A stretch of 64,000 bases of DNA. It comes from Hymenobacter radiodurans. Its GTDB lineage: Bacteria > Bacteroidota > Bacteroidia > Cytophagales > Hymenobacteraceae. A program made the position numbers and the translations under genes. The stretch covers positions 2,698,001 to 2,762,000 of the forward strand of contig NZ_CP037922.1 in the NCBI RefSeq assembly GCF_004355185.1. Reading direction: 5' to 3'. This document shows positions 37,732 to 47,214 of this stretch, piece after piece. The notes beneath the pieces are model-generated. The model searched no databases. It was not told where the DNA came from and saw only the letters and a list, made by a program, of their open reading frames with translations. The first letter of the stretch is position 1. Every line of letters begins with the position of its first letter.

Positions 37732-39031
37732 CTGGGGGGCAAATTATGCTGTAAAATCCGGCTGCCTACTGCGCATTGCAGGCAGCGGCGTGGTTGGCAG
37801 TAACCATGGTGCATAGCTAGCAGGCCTTGCGAATCGGCGGCAGTGCGGTGCTCAAAATGAAGTTTTTCGTAAGGCGCCGTAAGATGATTGCGCTCAGCGG
37901 GCAGCTGTTCTAATAAACCTACGGCTTGCTCCACCAACTCGGGCTGGCCCACATGGCGAGCATAGGCTACACGCAGGGGCACCACCACGTTGATTATCAG
38001 TAGATGAATGCTACTTTGCCCTAGTGCAGCTACTTTACCGGGGCTGCCCGGCCGGTAGTGCGTTTGCCAATAGGGTGATACCGCCACCCGAAAAAACTGC
38101 TCCAAAGCCCCCACGCTAATCGCCGTAAGTAGCGCATCAAACAGGGCCGGACGGGCATGAAGCAAAGCCGCGAGCTGAGCGATACGTACAGTGGGAAAGT
38201 TAGCGGGCCGCAGACGCAGAAAATTCCAGGCATGAGCCGGCAGAGCCAGAGCAGCCAAATCATATTTATGGCGCAGAAACTCATACTCCCGACGCAGGTC
38301 GGCTAGGTAAGCATCACTGGGGGGCAAATCTGAGGCGGTGGGCAAGAGTCCGGCCTGACCGAAAAGCAACGCTTCCATCTGGAGGGAATCATGGCGGTGA
38401 CGGCGTAGAATACTCAGCGGCAATGCCTTGGCCAACCGCGCTAAGGGTTCACTATTTTTCTTAAACCCAAATGCTGCCGCCAGTGCATGGTATGCTGTAG
38501 CCTCCCAATCGCCGCCCAAGTGCTTGTTCTGGATTTCTATCAAATCAGCCTTTTGCTCTACTCTTTCCAGCAATGCCCTCCCGAGCATCATGGTGCGGGT
38601 AATGCTCGGTACCAATGGCAAAAATGGCGCACAGGGCACTGATACTGTATCTAAATTGCCCCCAGAGTGGCATAAGTAGTTAAAAGAGCCGGCGTTAGGC
38701 GAGGTGCTAGAGTCAGCGAAGGAATGACAGAGCCATTGGTACGCTGCACGGGTTGATCGGCCGCATACACCACGTGCAATACCACTTGGTCATACTTTGG
38801 GTCCGTCTGGTGCTGGTGACGCTGCCAGTCGGAAGCTCGCAAATGGATTTCAACGGCTCCATTCCATTCAACCTCTCCAATCTGAAGACGAGCATTCAGG
38901 AAGTCGGGACCGGCATCAGTATTGTGTTGACCAGGACGCAATACAATAAGCTTTTCCCCCTGATCTGTTAGCAAATCTGCTTTATCGAAATACTGGTGCT
39001 GCCAGACGTAGTGAAGTAGCTCTTCTTTCAT
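37728..39031 (-). CDS. DUF2851 family protein (frame broken once)
   Basis: This protein of about 434 residues has the DUF2851 start MKEELLHYVWQHQYFDKADLLT and the hallmark GPDFLNARLQIGEVEWNGAVEIHLRASDW. That part resembles the PD-(D/E)XK-like core described for this family; the function is unknown. The frame breaks at the C run 38659-38663; one extra base restores LTTYATLGGNLDTVSVPC. The C-terminus is cysteine-rich (GYCQPRRCLQCAVGSRIL). It overlaps the following membrane-protein gene by four bases. The family is widespread and single-copy in Bacteroidota. Confidence 0.85.
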
Positions 39032-39150
39032 AAGTAATAAGGTGATCTAATATAAGTAGTAGCCGGGCAGGACCGGATAACGCCCTGATTAACTAAAATT
39101 TGCTTGAAGGCGGTATACAAAAACCAAGCACTTCTTTCAGATTAGCCACC

Positions 39151-39190
39151 AAAAAAACGGCCCGCCTCCACCAAAAGTGAAAGCGGGCCG
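39151..39190 (-). terminator. Terminator of lolA
   Basis: Read on minus, the stem cggcccgc ... gcgggccg is followed by seven T. It lies 19 bases past the lolA stop at 39209. Nothing else is seen in the gap up to the DUF2851 gene. Confidence 0.85.
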
Positions 39191-39208
39191 AAATTCTTGA
39201 GCCGTGGA

Positions 39209-39853
39209 TTAACGCAGGTCAATCACCTTTACGCCCTTGTACTTCGCCTTATCAAAGTTGAAGGTAGTGGCATCTACCGGCGGATTCGGCTGGAATTTGC
39301 GGATAGTTACGGTTGTACGGCTGCCGTTCTTTTTGAACATCTTCCAGCTTTTCAACGATTTATCCGCCTTACTCACGGACAAACGCACTTTAAAAACCTG
39401 ATTGTTCTTATCCTCTGGGGCTAGCTCAATGATATCAACGGCCTCACCGGCTTCTTTGGCTTCCTGTACATAAGAGTACTTATAGCCCTTTTTATACAAG
39501 GTATAAATCTGAGCCGGTGATATCTCGCCTTCTTCAGGCTCGTAGTCAGAGATATTCACCTCGTTTTCGTCCTTCATATAGGTCCACATCGTCTGGCCGT
39601 TGTTGATGATTTCCTGACCACTCAACTTCAGCCGAAACTTTTGGCCACTTACCGTTATGTCACCGGTCATGTTCTCCTTCACCTTAGCCGCGTCGTTTTC
39701 GAGGGTTTGGGTGAAAGTGGCTTTAAACGCTTTCATTGCCTGGTATTTGGCACTCATCTGGTCGAGAATCTTACCAGCTTTGGGGTCCTGCTGCACGGGA
39801 GCAGCAGCAATCAGCGTAACCGAAAACGCCAGTAAAGCGATATACTTTTTCAT
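39209..39853 (-). CDS. lolA: LolA-like outer-membrane lipoprotein carrier protein
   Basis: This 214-residue periplasmic protein has a signal peptide (MKKYIALLAFSVTLIAAAP) and the LolA fold: FTQTLENDAAKVKENMTGDITVSGQKFRLKLSGQ, an unsteady MWTYMKDENEV loop, then VRLSVSKADKSLKSWKMF. LolA shuttles lipoproteins from LolCDE to the outer membrane. The gene lies 61 bases downstream of ftsK, the same order as in many bacteria. Start at the ATG 39851-39853. Confidence 0.9.
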   Translation of the reverse strand: MKKYIALLAFSVTLIAAAPVQQDPKAGKILDQMSAKYQAMKAFKATFTQTLENDAAKVKENMTGDITVSGQKFRLKLSGQEIINNGQTMWTYMKDENEVNISDYEPEEGEISPAQIYTLYKKGYKYSYVQEAKEAGEAVDIIELAPEDKNNQVFKVRLSVSKADKSLKSWKMFKKNGSRTTVTIRKFQPNPPVDATTFNFDKAKYKGVKVIDLR

Positions 39854-39914
39854 TGCAAAGGGAAAGGGATAGCTTGGGCGAAACAAGGATTTAGTTGACT
39901 TTAATCCTTCATTT

Positions 39915-42848
39915 CTAACTTTTGTTCAGGTTATTCAATAATTGCTCCAAACTGTACTCGTCCGGAATTAATACCTCACGGGCTTTGCTGCCCTCGAATG
40001 GTCCTACGACGCCAGCGTGTTCAAGTTGGTCAATCAGGCGTCCGGCGCGGTTATATCCTAGTTTCAGACGACGTTGGAGCAGCGAGGTACTGCCTTGCTG
40101 ATGCGTCACGATAACGCGGGCAGCTTCCTCGAACATACTGTCGCGGGAAGCCGGATCAAAGTCTTCGTTGTTACCGCCCGTATCACCTTCGGCACCAGCC
40201 ACTTCAGGCAGCAAATACGCTTCCGGATAGCCTTGTTGCTCACCCACGAAGTCGCAAAGACGATCTACTTCGGGCGTATCAATAAATGCGCACTGCACCC
40301 GAATCAGATCGGAGCCGGCTGAGAACAGCATGTCGCCTTGCCCGACCAACTGATCGGCGCCACCGGTGTCCAGAATGGTGCGGGAGTCAATCTTGGAAGT
40401 TACTTTGAAAGAGATGCGGCACGGAAAGTTGGCCTTGATAATACCGGTGATTACGTTCACGGAAGGCCGCTGCGTAGCTACAATCAGGTGAATACCAATG
40501 GCACGCGCCAATTGAGCCAGACGCGCGATGGGTGTTTCCACCTCCTTCCCTGCTGTCATCATCAAGTCGGCCAACTCATCGATAACCAGCACAATGAATG
40601 GCATGAACCGGTGGCCTTTTTTAGGGCTAAGCCGACGCTCTACAAACTTGCGGTTGTACTCCTTCAGGTTGCGGCAGCCAGCATCCTTTAATAGGTCGTA
40701 GCGCCGATCCATCTCCATACATAAGGAGTTGAGCGTGTTCACCACCTTTTTTGTGTCGGTGATGATGGCTTCTTCCGTGTCGGGGAGTTTAGCTAGGAAG
40801 TGGCGCTCTATCTTGTTGAAGATGCTCAATTCCACCTTTTTAGGATCGACAAGCACAAACTTCAACTGCGAAGGATGACGCTTGTAAATCAATGATGCCA
40901 GAATCACGTTCAAGCCCACTGACTTACCCTGACCTGTAGCACCAGCCATGAGTAAGTGTGGCATTTTAGCCAAATCGGCCACAAACACTTCGTTGGTAAT
41001 CGTGCGGCCGAAGGCAATGGGCAGGTCCATTTCGCTCGTGCGAAACTTCTCGTGGCTCAGCACCGAACGGATGCTCACCATTTCCTTCTTGGTATTCGGC
41101 ACCTCAATACCAATGGTTCCTTTACCCGGGATAGGCGCAATGATGCGAATACCTAAGGCCGCCAAACTCAGGGCAATATCATCTTCCAAGCTCTTAATCT
41201 TGGAGATGCGCACGCCGGCATCCGGCACAATCTCATACAGCGTCACCGTGGGGCCGATGGTGGCTTTGATGCTGGCGATGTTGATGCCATAGTGCCCCAG
41301 CGTTTCAACGATGCGGTCTTTGTTGTCCTCTAGTTCCTCCTTGCTCACCTGGGCTTTGGCGGCACCGTAGTCGTTGAGTAGTTCTAGGGTTGGATATTGG
41401 TAGCGCGAGAGGTCAAGCGTGGGGTCGTAGTTCTCCGTGCCCTCGGCGAAGAAATCGTCGTCATCGGCCACGGTGATAGCTATGGGGGGCGTTTCGGCGG
41501 GAGTTGCCGGGGCAACAGTTAAAGGTGGTGAACTGGGCGCAGCAGCAGTGCCATCAGCCAGATCAGCTAGGGAAAGCGGCGTAGGTACACGGCTACTTAC
41601 GGGAGCTACCTCGGCATCAACCGGCATTTCAACGGAGAAGCTAGGTCCGCTGATGCTAGCAGCCGAAGCAGCCAATGCTGCCGCGCTCGACGTGGCCACG
41701 CTGGGCGCAACCGACAACGGTAGGGACTCGCCGGCTGGCGCTGTTACGCTGAAAGATGGAGAGGCAACCGAACCTGTATATGACGGAACTTCCACTTCCA
41801 ACTCATCACTTTCGTCCTCCCCTATTGTTGAGGTAAACTGAGGCGCAACTCCCTCCTCCGGTTCCCTCCTAGCGACGGGCTTTATGTTGCGCAGCGTCAT
41901 CTGGGGGGCAATTTCGGACTCTTCAGCATCGAGTGAGGCGGTGGGGTCAGCCCCGTGATTCACGCCAAGGCCGGTGCGACCATACAGATCTAATCCATCG
42001 GTGCTTGCGTTGGGGCTCGCGGCATCTGCTTCCTCTTCGGCAGCCGTTCCCATGTTCAGACTGGTAACATTAAAGAAGAAGACCACGAAGGAAATCAGCA
42101 AAAATGCCAGCAGTAGTACCGTGCCCCAGCCAATCAGGCTATCGAGCCAGTAGGCTACTTCGTACCCGATGCCGCCACTCAAAAAATCGAGGGTATGCGC
42201 CAGGTTTGGGTCGGCGTCGGGGGTTTGGAGGGTAAGTACCACGTAGCCAAGCAAAGCACTCAGCCACAGCATCGAAAACAGGCACAAGGCAATAACGTAG
42301 CTGAGCGACACGCCTATTCCTGCCCGTCGGAACACGATTTTATACCCCAAGAAGAAGACGATCGGAATGACCGCAAACGCGGCTACCCCAAAGCCTTTAT
42401 AAATGAGCACCTGCGCGGCCATTGCCCCTAACAGGCCCAGCCAGTTACCCGATTCTTGCCCCGCTTCCTTGGCGGGCGTGGTGGCCAAGCTACCCACTAC
42501 GCTCTGATCGGCGTGGCCCGTAAACAGGAACGACACGAAGGCAATAGTGAGGTAAATGGACCCTAGCAGGAAGAAAAAACCGAGAAAGAGTTGAAAGCGA
42601 CGGTCGCGCACAAAGCTAAAAATGCCCCCCAATGAAGGCAGCTTCGGCCATTGGCGCGGCGGTTTCGGGGCTTTGATAGCAGCCTTAGCTGCTGGTTTTG
42701 GACCAGCCTCATTGCGGCGACTATTCTCGCGGGGCGCCGGAGCGGGGTCTGGCGCGGGCGTTGGGCGCGTGGCGGGACGGGCGGACGGGCGGGGCTCGTT
42801 GCCGCGGGCCGGCGGAGTGATGGGTTGTTTATATGTATTCTTTGCCAT
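39915..42848 (-). CDS. ftsK: DNA translocase FtsK/SpoIIIE
   Basis: This 977-residue translocase moves DNA at the septum and activates Xer recombination. After a basic, proline-rich N-terminal tail (to about residue 70) come four or five membrane helices. A long Ala/Ser/Glu linker runs from about 280 to 470, then the motor: Walker A AGATGQGKSVGLN, Walker B VLVIDELADLMM, and the alpha/beta domain starting near LDLSRYQYPTLELL. The C-terminal gamma domain contains SLLQRRLKLGYNRAGRLIDQLE, which reads KOPS-type polarity sequences. The complete frame and neighbours (lolA, xerD) agree. Confidence 0.96.
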   Translation of the reverse strand: MAKNTYKQPITPPARGNEPRPSARPATRPTPAPDPAPAPRENSRRNEAGPKPAAKAAIKAPKPPRQWPKLPSLGGIFSFVRDRRFQLFLGFFFLLGSIYLTIAFVSFLFTGHADQSVVGSLATTPAKEAGQESGNWLGLLGAMAAQVLIYKGFGVAAFAVIPIVFFLGYKIVFRRAGIGVSLSYVIALCLFSMLWLSALLGYVVLTLQTPDADPNLAHTLDFLSGGIGYEVAYWLDSLIGWGTVLLLAFLLISFVVFFFNVTSLNMGTAAEEEADAASPNASTDGLDLYGRTGLGVNHGADPTASLDAEESEIAPQMTLRNIKPVARREPEEGVAPQFTSTIGEDESDELEVEVPSYTGSVASPSFSVTAPAGESLPLSVAPSVATSSAAALAASAASISGPSFSVEMPVDAEVAPVSSRVPTPLSLADLADGTAAAPSSPPLTVAPATPAETPPIAITVADDDDFFAEGTENYDPTLDLSRYQYPTLELLNDYGAAKAQVSKEELEDNKDRIVETLGHYGINIASIKATIGPTVTLYEIVPDAGVRISKIKSLEDDIALSLAALGIRIIAPIPGKGTIGIEVPNTKKEMVSIRSVLSHEKFRTSEMDLPIAFGRTITNEVFVADLAKMPHLLMAGATGQGKSVGLNVILASLIYKRHPSQLKFVLVDPKKVELSIFNKIERHFLAKLPDTEEAIITDTKKVVNTLNSLCMEMDRRYDLLKDAGCRNLKEYNRKFVERRLSPKKGHRFMPFIVLVIDELADLMMTAGKEVETPIARLAQLARAIGIHLIVATQRPSVNVITGIIKANFPCRISFKVTSKIDSRTILDTGGADQLVGQGDMLFSAGSDLIRVQCAFIDTPEVDRLCDFVGEQQGYPEAYLLPEVAGAEGDTGGNNEDFDPASRDSMFEEAARVIVTHQQGSTSLLQRRLKLGYNRAGRLIDQLEHAGVVGPFEGSKAREVLIPDEYSLEQLLNNLNKS

Positions 42849-43065
42849 GCTTAGGCACCGAAAGGCTAAATGTAAAAGTCACGAGGCGGCAGTGTGGCTT
42901 CTGCGGGGAATGGGTTCTCCCGGCAGCCAACACCTCACGCTTCGTAAAGATACACTTGCCCGCCCGCAGTCCTAACCGAAAATTTGCCCCCCAAATTGCC
43001 CAGATGCTTGAATATGCTGGTTCCAAAACCCTTACAGGGCAAAAAGCCAATAGCAAATAACAAGC

Positions 43066-43112
43066 TTGAGCCCTTGGGCGGAGCTATCTAATGGCTCTAC
43101 TCAAGGGCTCAA
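43066..43112. other. Stem-loop between xerD and ftsK, no T tract
   Basis: The segments ttgagcccttg (43066-43076) and caagggctcaa (43102-43112) are perfect 11-base complements. An inner weak gagc/gctc pair lies in the 25-base spacer. No T run follows on minus, so it is not a standard terminator. It sits in the 290-base gap downstream of xerD and upstream of ftsK, which otherwise shows only one iterated-motif copy (tttgccccccaa) near 42986. The role is unknown. Confidence 0.45.
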
Positions 43113-43138
43113 TACAAAGTTGATCTGATACTGCGTGT

Positions 43139-44038
43139 TTAGCTGCGCGGGTGAAACTCAGTTATAACCTGCTTGAGGTAATCCCGATCGAGGTGGGTGT
43201 AAATTTCAGTAGTGGTAATGCTTTCGTGGCCCAGCATTTCCTGCACGGCGCGCAGGTCGGCACCGCCTTCAATAAGGTGGGTAGCAAAGCTGTGTCGGAA
43301 CGTATGTGGGCTTATAGTTTTGCGAATTCCCGCTTTGTCGGCCAGCGCTTTGATGATGTTAAAGATCATCACCCGCGACAATTTTGCCCCCCGCCGATTC
43401 AAAAACACGAAATCCTCGTGACCGCGCTCAATGTCGAGATGGCAGCGCACACCAGTGAGGTATATATTCAGGTGCTTGAGGGCATCGCGGCCAATGGGCA
43501 CGAGGCGTTCCTTATTGCCTTTGCCCGTGACGCGCACAAAGCCCTGATCAGCATACAAATTGGACAAGCGCAGCTCCGTCAGTTCGGATACACGCAGGCC
43601 TGAGGAGTACAGCACTTCCAGGATGGCGCGGTTGCGAGTGCCCTCGTTGGTGCTCACGTCCACTGCATCCAACAATTGTGTTATTTCTTCATACGCCAAG
43701 GTATCAGGCAGCTTACGGCCAATTTTAGGCGCCTCCAGCGTATCAGTTGGGTCGAGCAGCAGCATATCCTCCATAATAAGGAAGCTATAAAAGGCTTTGA
43801 TACCGGAAAGCGTACGGGCTTGGGAAGTAGCCCCAAGGCCCAACTCTCCCAACCAAGCCAGAAAATCGCGTAGAATACGAGTTGTTACCTGCTCTGGGTT
43901 AGCCGGGAGTTTCGATATTTCTAGGTACTGCCGCAATTTGCCCACATCCCGCACATACGCCTCCACACTATTGCCTGATAATGACTTTTCGAGTTGTAAA
44001 TAGCCTTCAAATTGCTTGAGGCTGACGGACCAATTCAA
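43139..44038 (-). CDS. xerD: Tyrosine recombinase XerD
   Basis: This 299-residue recombinase resolves chromosome dimers at dif with FtsK. It has an N-terminal SAM-like DNA-binding domain (EGYLQLEKSLSGNSVEAYVRDV) and a catalytic domain with the first arginine in SSGLRVSELTEL. It also has TGKGNKERLVPIG, the HTFRHSFATHLIEGGADL box and the tyrosine in TTEIYTHLDRDYLKQ. The start is TTG at 44036-44038, which gives 299 residues, the normal XerD length. An ATG at 44123-44125 would add a tail with no match to the family. aroQ is divergent 197 bases away and ftsK lies downstream on the same strand. Confidence 0.94.
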   Translation of the reverse strand: MNWSVSLKQFEGYLQLEKSLSGNSVEAYVRDVGKLRQYLEISKLPANPEQVTTRILRDFLAWLGELGLGATSQARTLSGIKAFYSFLIMEDMLLLDPTDTLEAPKIGRKLPDTLAYEEITQLLDAVDVSTNEGTRNRAILEVLYSSGLRVSELTELRLSNLYADQGFVRVTGKGNKERLVPIGRDALKHLNIYLTGVRCHLDIERGHEDFVFLNRRGAKLSRVMIFNIIKALADKAGIRKTISPHTFRHSFATHLIEGGADLRAVQEMLGHESITTTEIYTHLDRDYLKQVITEFHPRS

Positions 44039-44235
44039 TAGTATAAAAGTTAGAAGCGTGAGGTGTGAGGAAGAATCCAAGAGTCGTGCCGAATGGGGGC
44101 TTTTTCCAGGAATCTGTAGGAGCATTAGGGTCGGGTAATAGATGTAGCAGCAAGTAGTACTTTTTGGCTCAATCTAGAAAACGCTAGTTTTAGCCACGTT
44201 CCCCGACCTTTACCTTTTCGCTTCACTCCTGCTTC

Positions 44236-44682
44236 ATGAAAATCATCATCATCAACGGTCCCAACCTCAACTTATTGGGTCGCCGCGAACCGGGCATCTA
44301 TGGCAACCGCTCTTTCGAGGACTTTCTGCCTGATTTGCACGAGGCATTTCCCGCCATTAAGCTCGAGTATTTTCAGTCGAGCCACGAAGGCGAGCTAATT
44401 GATAAGCTGCATGAAGTGGGCTTCACTTTTCATGGCATTGTGCTCAACGCCGGCGGGTACACGCATACCAGCGTTGCCCTAGCCGATGCCGTGGCCGCTA
44501 TCAATACGCCTGTAATAGAGGTACATCTGTCTAACCTGGCAGCCCGCGAAGAGTTTCGGCAGAAAAGTTTACTGGGCAAACATTGCGTCGGCACTATCAC
44601 CGGCTTCAAGCTCGACAGCTACCGGCTGGCCCTGCATTATTTTGAAGGATTACGGCCCAAGCGCGTTGGTTTTAAGGTGTAA
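44236..44682 (+). CDS. aroQ: Type II 3-dehydroquinate dehydratase
   Basis: This 148-residue enzyme converts 3-dehydroquinate to 3-dehydroshikimate in the shikimate pathway, as a dodecamer in the cytoplasm. Signatures are NGPNLNLLGRREPGIYG (active-site tyrosine and lid loop), FQSSHEGELIDKLHE, VLNAGGYTHTSVALADA and PVIEVHLSNLAAREEFRQKS. Length and start are typical. An unpaired motif copy (ctggggggctttttt) follows 15 bases after the stop; I found no complementary arm close enough to call it a terminator. Confidence 0.97.
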   Translation: MKIIIINGPNLNLLGRREPGIYGNRSFEDFLPDLHEAFPAIKLEYFQSSHEGELIDKLHEVGFTFHGIVLNAGGYTHTSVALADAVAAINTPVIEVHLSNLAAREEFRQKSLLGKHCVGTITGFKLDSYRLALHYFEGLRPKRVGFKV

Positions 44683-44798
44683 AGCTTAATTGGTTGCTGG
44701 GGGGCTTTTTTGTGTTCAGGCTCATATACTGAACATGAATCAAGCCACGGTAGGCGTTAGTTACCCTAAGAAAGGCAGCGGCCAAACTCCGCTCCTAC

Positions 44799-44806
44799 TA
44801 CCTTTG
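44799..44806 (+). promoter_or_regulatory. Candidate -7 element (tacctttg) of serC
   Basis: tacctttg matches TAnnTTTG and lies 28 bases before the serC ATG at 44834, a comfortable leader length. Confidence 0.45.
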
Positions 44807-44833
44807 TCTTCTCCACTAGCAATCACCAACTGA

Positions 44834-45894
44834 ATGTATACTTTCAATCCTGGACCATCGGCTGTGTATCCGGCCGTGCGCCAATACCTCACGGATGCCT
44901 TCGATGAAGGCTGGCTATCGGCTCCGCACCGCGGCGAGCGTTTCACGGGCTTGGTGCGCCAAACCGTGACTGATCTTCGGGCTAAGCTTAATATCCCACA
45001 AGACTACACCGTTTTCTTCCTCAGCTCGGCCACGGAGTGCTGGGAAGTTTTGACCCAAAGCCTGACGCCCACCAAGAGCTTTCACTTGTATAGTGGCGCC
45101 TTCGGGGAAAAGTGGCTCGACTATGCCCGCGCCCTGCGCCCTGCCTCTACCGGCCTAGCCTTTGGACTCGATGAGCTGCCCAATGTGCACACGCTCCCCT
45201 TCAACGACGACACCGATCTGGTTTGCCTTACCCAGAACGAGACCTCAAACGCGACTCAACTCCGCGATGGTTTTATCCTGAACGTGTTCAACCGCCTCGG
45301 CAACGCTTTACTAGCCATCGATGCCACTTCGTCGCTGGGGGCATTCAACTCAAATATATTAAGGCTGATATTTGGTTTGCTTCGGTGCAGAAGGCTTTTG
45401 GCTTGCCCGCTGGCTTAGCGCTTATGGTGCTTTCGCCTCGGGCAGTGGCTCGCTTCCGTCACCTCAACGAGCGCGCCCACTACAATAGCCTGACGGCCCA
45501 GTACGAGAAAATGCTCAACTGGCAAACCAATTACACTCCCAACGTACTCGGCATATATTTGCTCAGCCGCGTGCTTCAGGATCGAGCACCTATTAAGGCC
45601 GTGCACCAGCACCTTCAAGACCGGGCCACCAAGCTCTACGATTTCTTCGATAGCGCTACCCAGCTGAGCCCGCTGGTGCAAAACCCCGAGACCCGCTCCA
45701 CCACCGTCATTGGCTTGCAAGGCCCCCCAGCCCTCATCGACGAGATAAAGCGCAGCGCTTTGGCCCAAGGCATGCAACTGGGCAATGGCTATGGCACCTG
45801 GAAAGCGAATAGCCTACGCATTGCCAACTTCCCAGCCATTCCAGATGCAGCCTACGAGAAGCTGGTGCAGTTTTTCGCTAAGGACTTCGCCTGA
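44834..45894 (+). CDS. serC: Phosphoserine aminotransferase (frame broken once)
   Basis: This protein of about 354 residues is the PLP-dependent transaminase of serine (and possibly pyridoxine) synthesis. It shows MYTFNPGPSAVYPAVRQYL, SAPHRGERF, LSSATECWEVLTQSL and the Schiff-base lysine in ADIWFASVQKAFGLPAG. The frame breaks at the G run 45337-45341; adding one G gives SSLGGIQLKYIKADIWF, the family sequence. The C-terminus ANFPAIPDAAYEKLVQFF is complete. In other Bacteroidota serC is next to the LuxC-like reductase and ferredoxin genes; here it is 13 kb away. Confidence 0.9.
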
Positions 45895-46014
45895 TTTCAA
45901 CTTTAAGCGTCAGCAGGCTCCTTCACTTCACAAAGTAGCCGATGGGCGTTATTCTAATTGTTTTGCTCCTCCACTCAGGCTGCATTTTGCAGCCCTCCGG
46001 TTGAGGTTACCAGT

Positions 46015-46575
46015 ATGTTTTCACTCAAAGAAATCTTCTCCGTCACGCTTACGCTGTTCGCTATCATTGATATTTTGGGCTCCATTCCCATTATTATTCA
46101 GATCCGGCAGCGTGAGGGCAAAGTGCATTCCGAGAAAGCCACGTTGGTAGCGGGGGCACTCATGGTGATCTTCCTATTTCTCGGCCAAAGCATTTTGTCC
46201 TTATTTGGTGTTGACTTTCAATCGTTTGCCTTAGCCGGCGCCATCATCATCTTCCTCATTGGCATGGAGATGATTCTGGGCATTGAGCTATTCCGCAACG
46301 ATCCACTGGCGGCGTCGGGCTCCATCGTGCCTCTTGCTTTCCCCATCATCGTAGGGGCCGGCACCATGACCACCTTACTCTCGCTGCGGGCGGCGTATTC
46401 CTTGCCTAATGTACTGGTAGGCATCGCGCTGAATCTTGTCTTTGTATACGCGGTACTCAAAAGCAGCGCTTGGATTGAGCGCAAGCTCGGCAAGGCCGGA
46501 GAAGACATTCTACGCCGCGTTTTCGGGGTGATTCTGCTAGCAATTGCTATTAAGCTATTCAAAGCCAACTTTTAA
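46015..46575 (+). CDS. MarC-family integral membrane protein
   Basis: This 186-residue protein has six predicted membrane segments and is typical of the MarC/YhgN family (UPF0056): FSVTLTLFAIIDILGSIPIIIQI at the start, LAGAIIIFLIGMEMILG and VPLAFPIIVGAGTMTTLLSL. No transport substrate is established for the family; a link to antibiotic resistance was proposed and later questioned. The ATG at 46015 is chosen from the domain start. The leader holds a small perfect hairpin (ggctgca with tgcagcc, 45978-45994) between serC and this gene. Confidence 0.9.
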   Translation: MFSLKEIFSVTLTLFAIIDILGSIPIIIQIRQREGKVHSEKATLVAGALMVIFLFLGQSILSLFGVDFQSFALAGAIIIFLIGMEMILGIELFRNDPLAASGSIVPLAFPIIVGAGTMTTLLSLRAAYSLPNVLVGIALNLVFVYAVLKSSAWIERKLGKAGEDILRRVFGVILLAIAIKLFKANF

Positions 46576-46588
46576 GTAAGTATCTGAT

Positions 46589-46657
46589 TATCCGGATTGT
46601 CGGCTGACCATTCACACATCCAATCGATGCGCGGTCAGGCAGTCGGCAATTCGGATA
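46589..46657 (+). other. Imperfect inverted repeat between the MarC gene and rnhA
   Basis: The left part 46589-46609 and right part 46633-46657 are complementary except for three transitions and a small bulge, over about 21 pairs. No T tract follows, so a terminator is uncertain. It ends about 22 bases before the rnhA start. Confidence 0.4.
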
Positions 46658-46679
46658 TATTGCCATCCAATCCGTAAGA

Positions 46680-47144
46680 ATGATTTATCTTTTTACCGAC
46701 GGGTCGTCCCGCGGAAACCCTGGTCCGGGCGGCTATGGTGCCATTCTACGCTTCGGCCGACATGAGAAAGAGCTTACTGAAGGCTTTCGGCTCACCACAA
46801 ATAACCGAATGGAGCTACTTGCAGTAATTGTTGGTTTGGAAGCTGTTACGCGTCCCGAAATGCCCATCACCGTAGTCACCGACTCGAAATATGTGGTTGA
46901 TGCCGTTGAGAAGCGTTGGGTATTCGGTTGGGCGATGAAGCCTGATTTTGGCAAGAAAGCTAATGAAGACCTCTGGCGTCGCTTCCTAAAGGTATATAAG
47001 CAACGCACGGTACATTTTCGCTGGGTGCGTGGCCACAATGGCCACCCCGAGAATGAGCGCTGCGACCGACTAGCTGTATTCAGTGCTACCCAAGGCAAAC
47101 TACTCGTGGATGAAGGCTATGAGCTTATTGAGGCTAAACGGTAA
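46680..47144 (+). CDS. rnhA: Ribonuclease HI
   Basis: This 154-residue nuclease cuts the RNA strand of RNA-DNA hybrids. The four metal-binding acidic residues lie in FTDGSSRGNPGPGGYG, NRMELLAVIVGL, VVTDSKYVVDAV and PENERCDRLA. The basic handle region (WAMKPDFGKKANEDLWRRF) of RNase HI is present, as is the catalytic histidine loop RGHNGHPENE. The frame is complete. Confidence 0.96.
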   Translation: MIYLFTDGSSRGNPGPGGYGAILRFGRHEKELTEGFRLTTNNRMELLAVIVGLEAVTRPEMPITVVTDSKYVVDAVEKRWVFGWAMKPDFGKKANEDLWRRFLKVYKQRTVHFRWVRGHNGHPENERCDRLAVFSATQGKLLVDEGYELIEAKR

Positions 47145-47214
47145 ATTCACGTTCATACCGTTCACTCAGTTTATTCACTGCAAAGCATAGCCATAGTACT
47201 AGCTTAATTCACTA

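Noticed and set aside
43066..43112. dif site for XerD next to xerD
   Set aside because: The arms and spacer do not resemble the dif pattern of two 11-base half sites around a 6-base centre; it is a longer stem-loop with a 25-base spacer.
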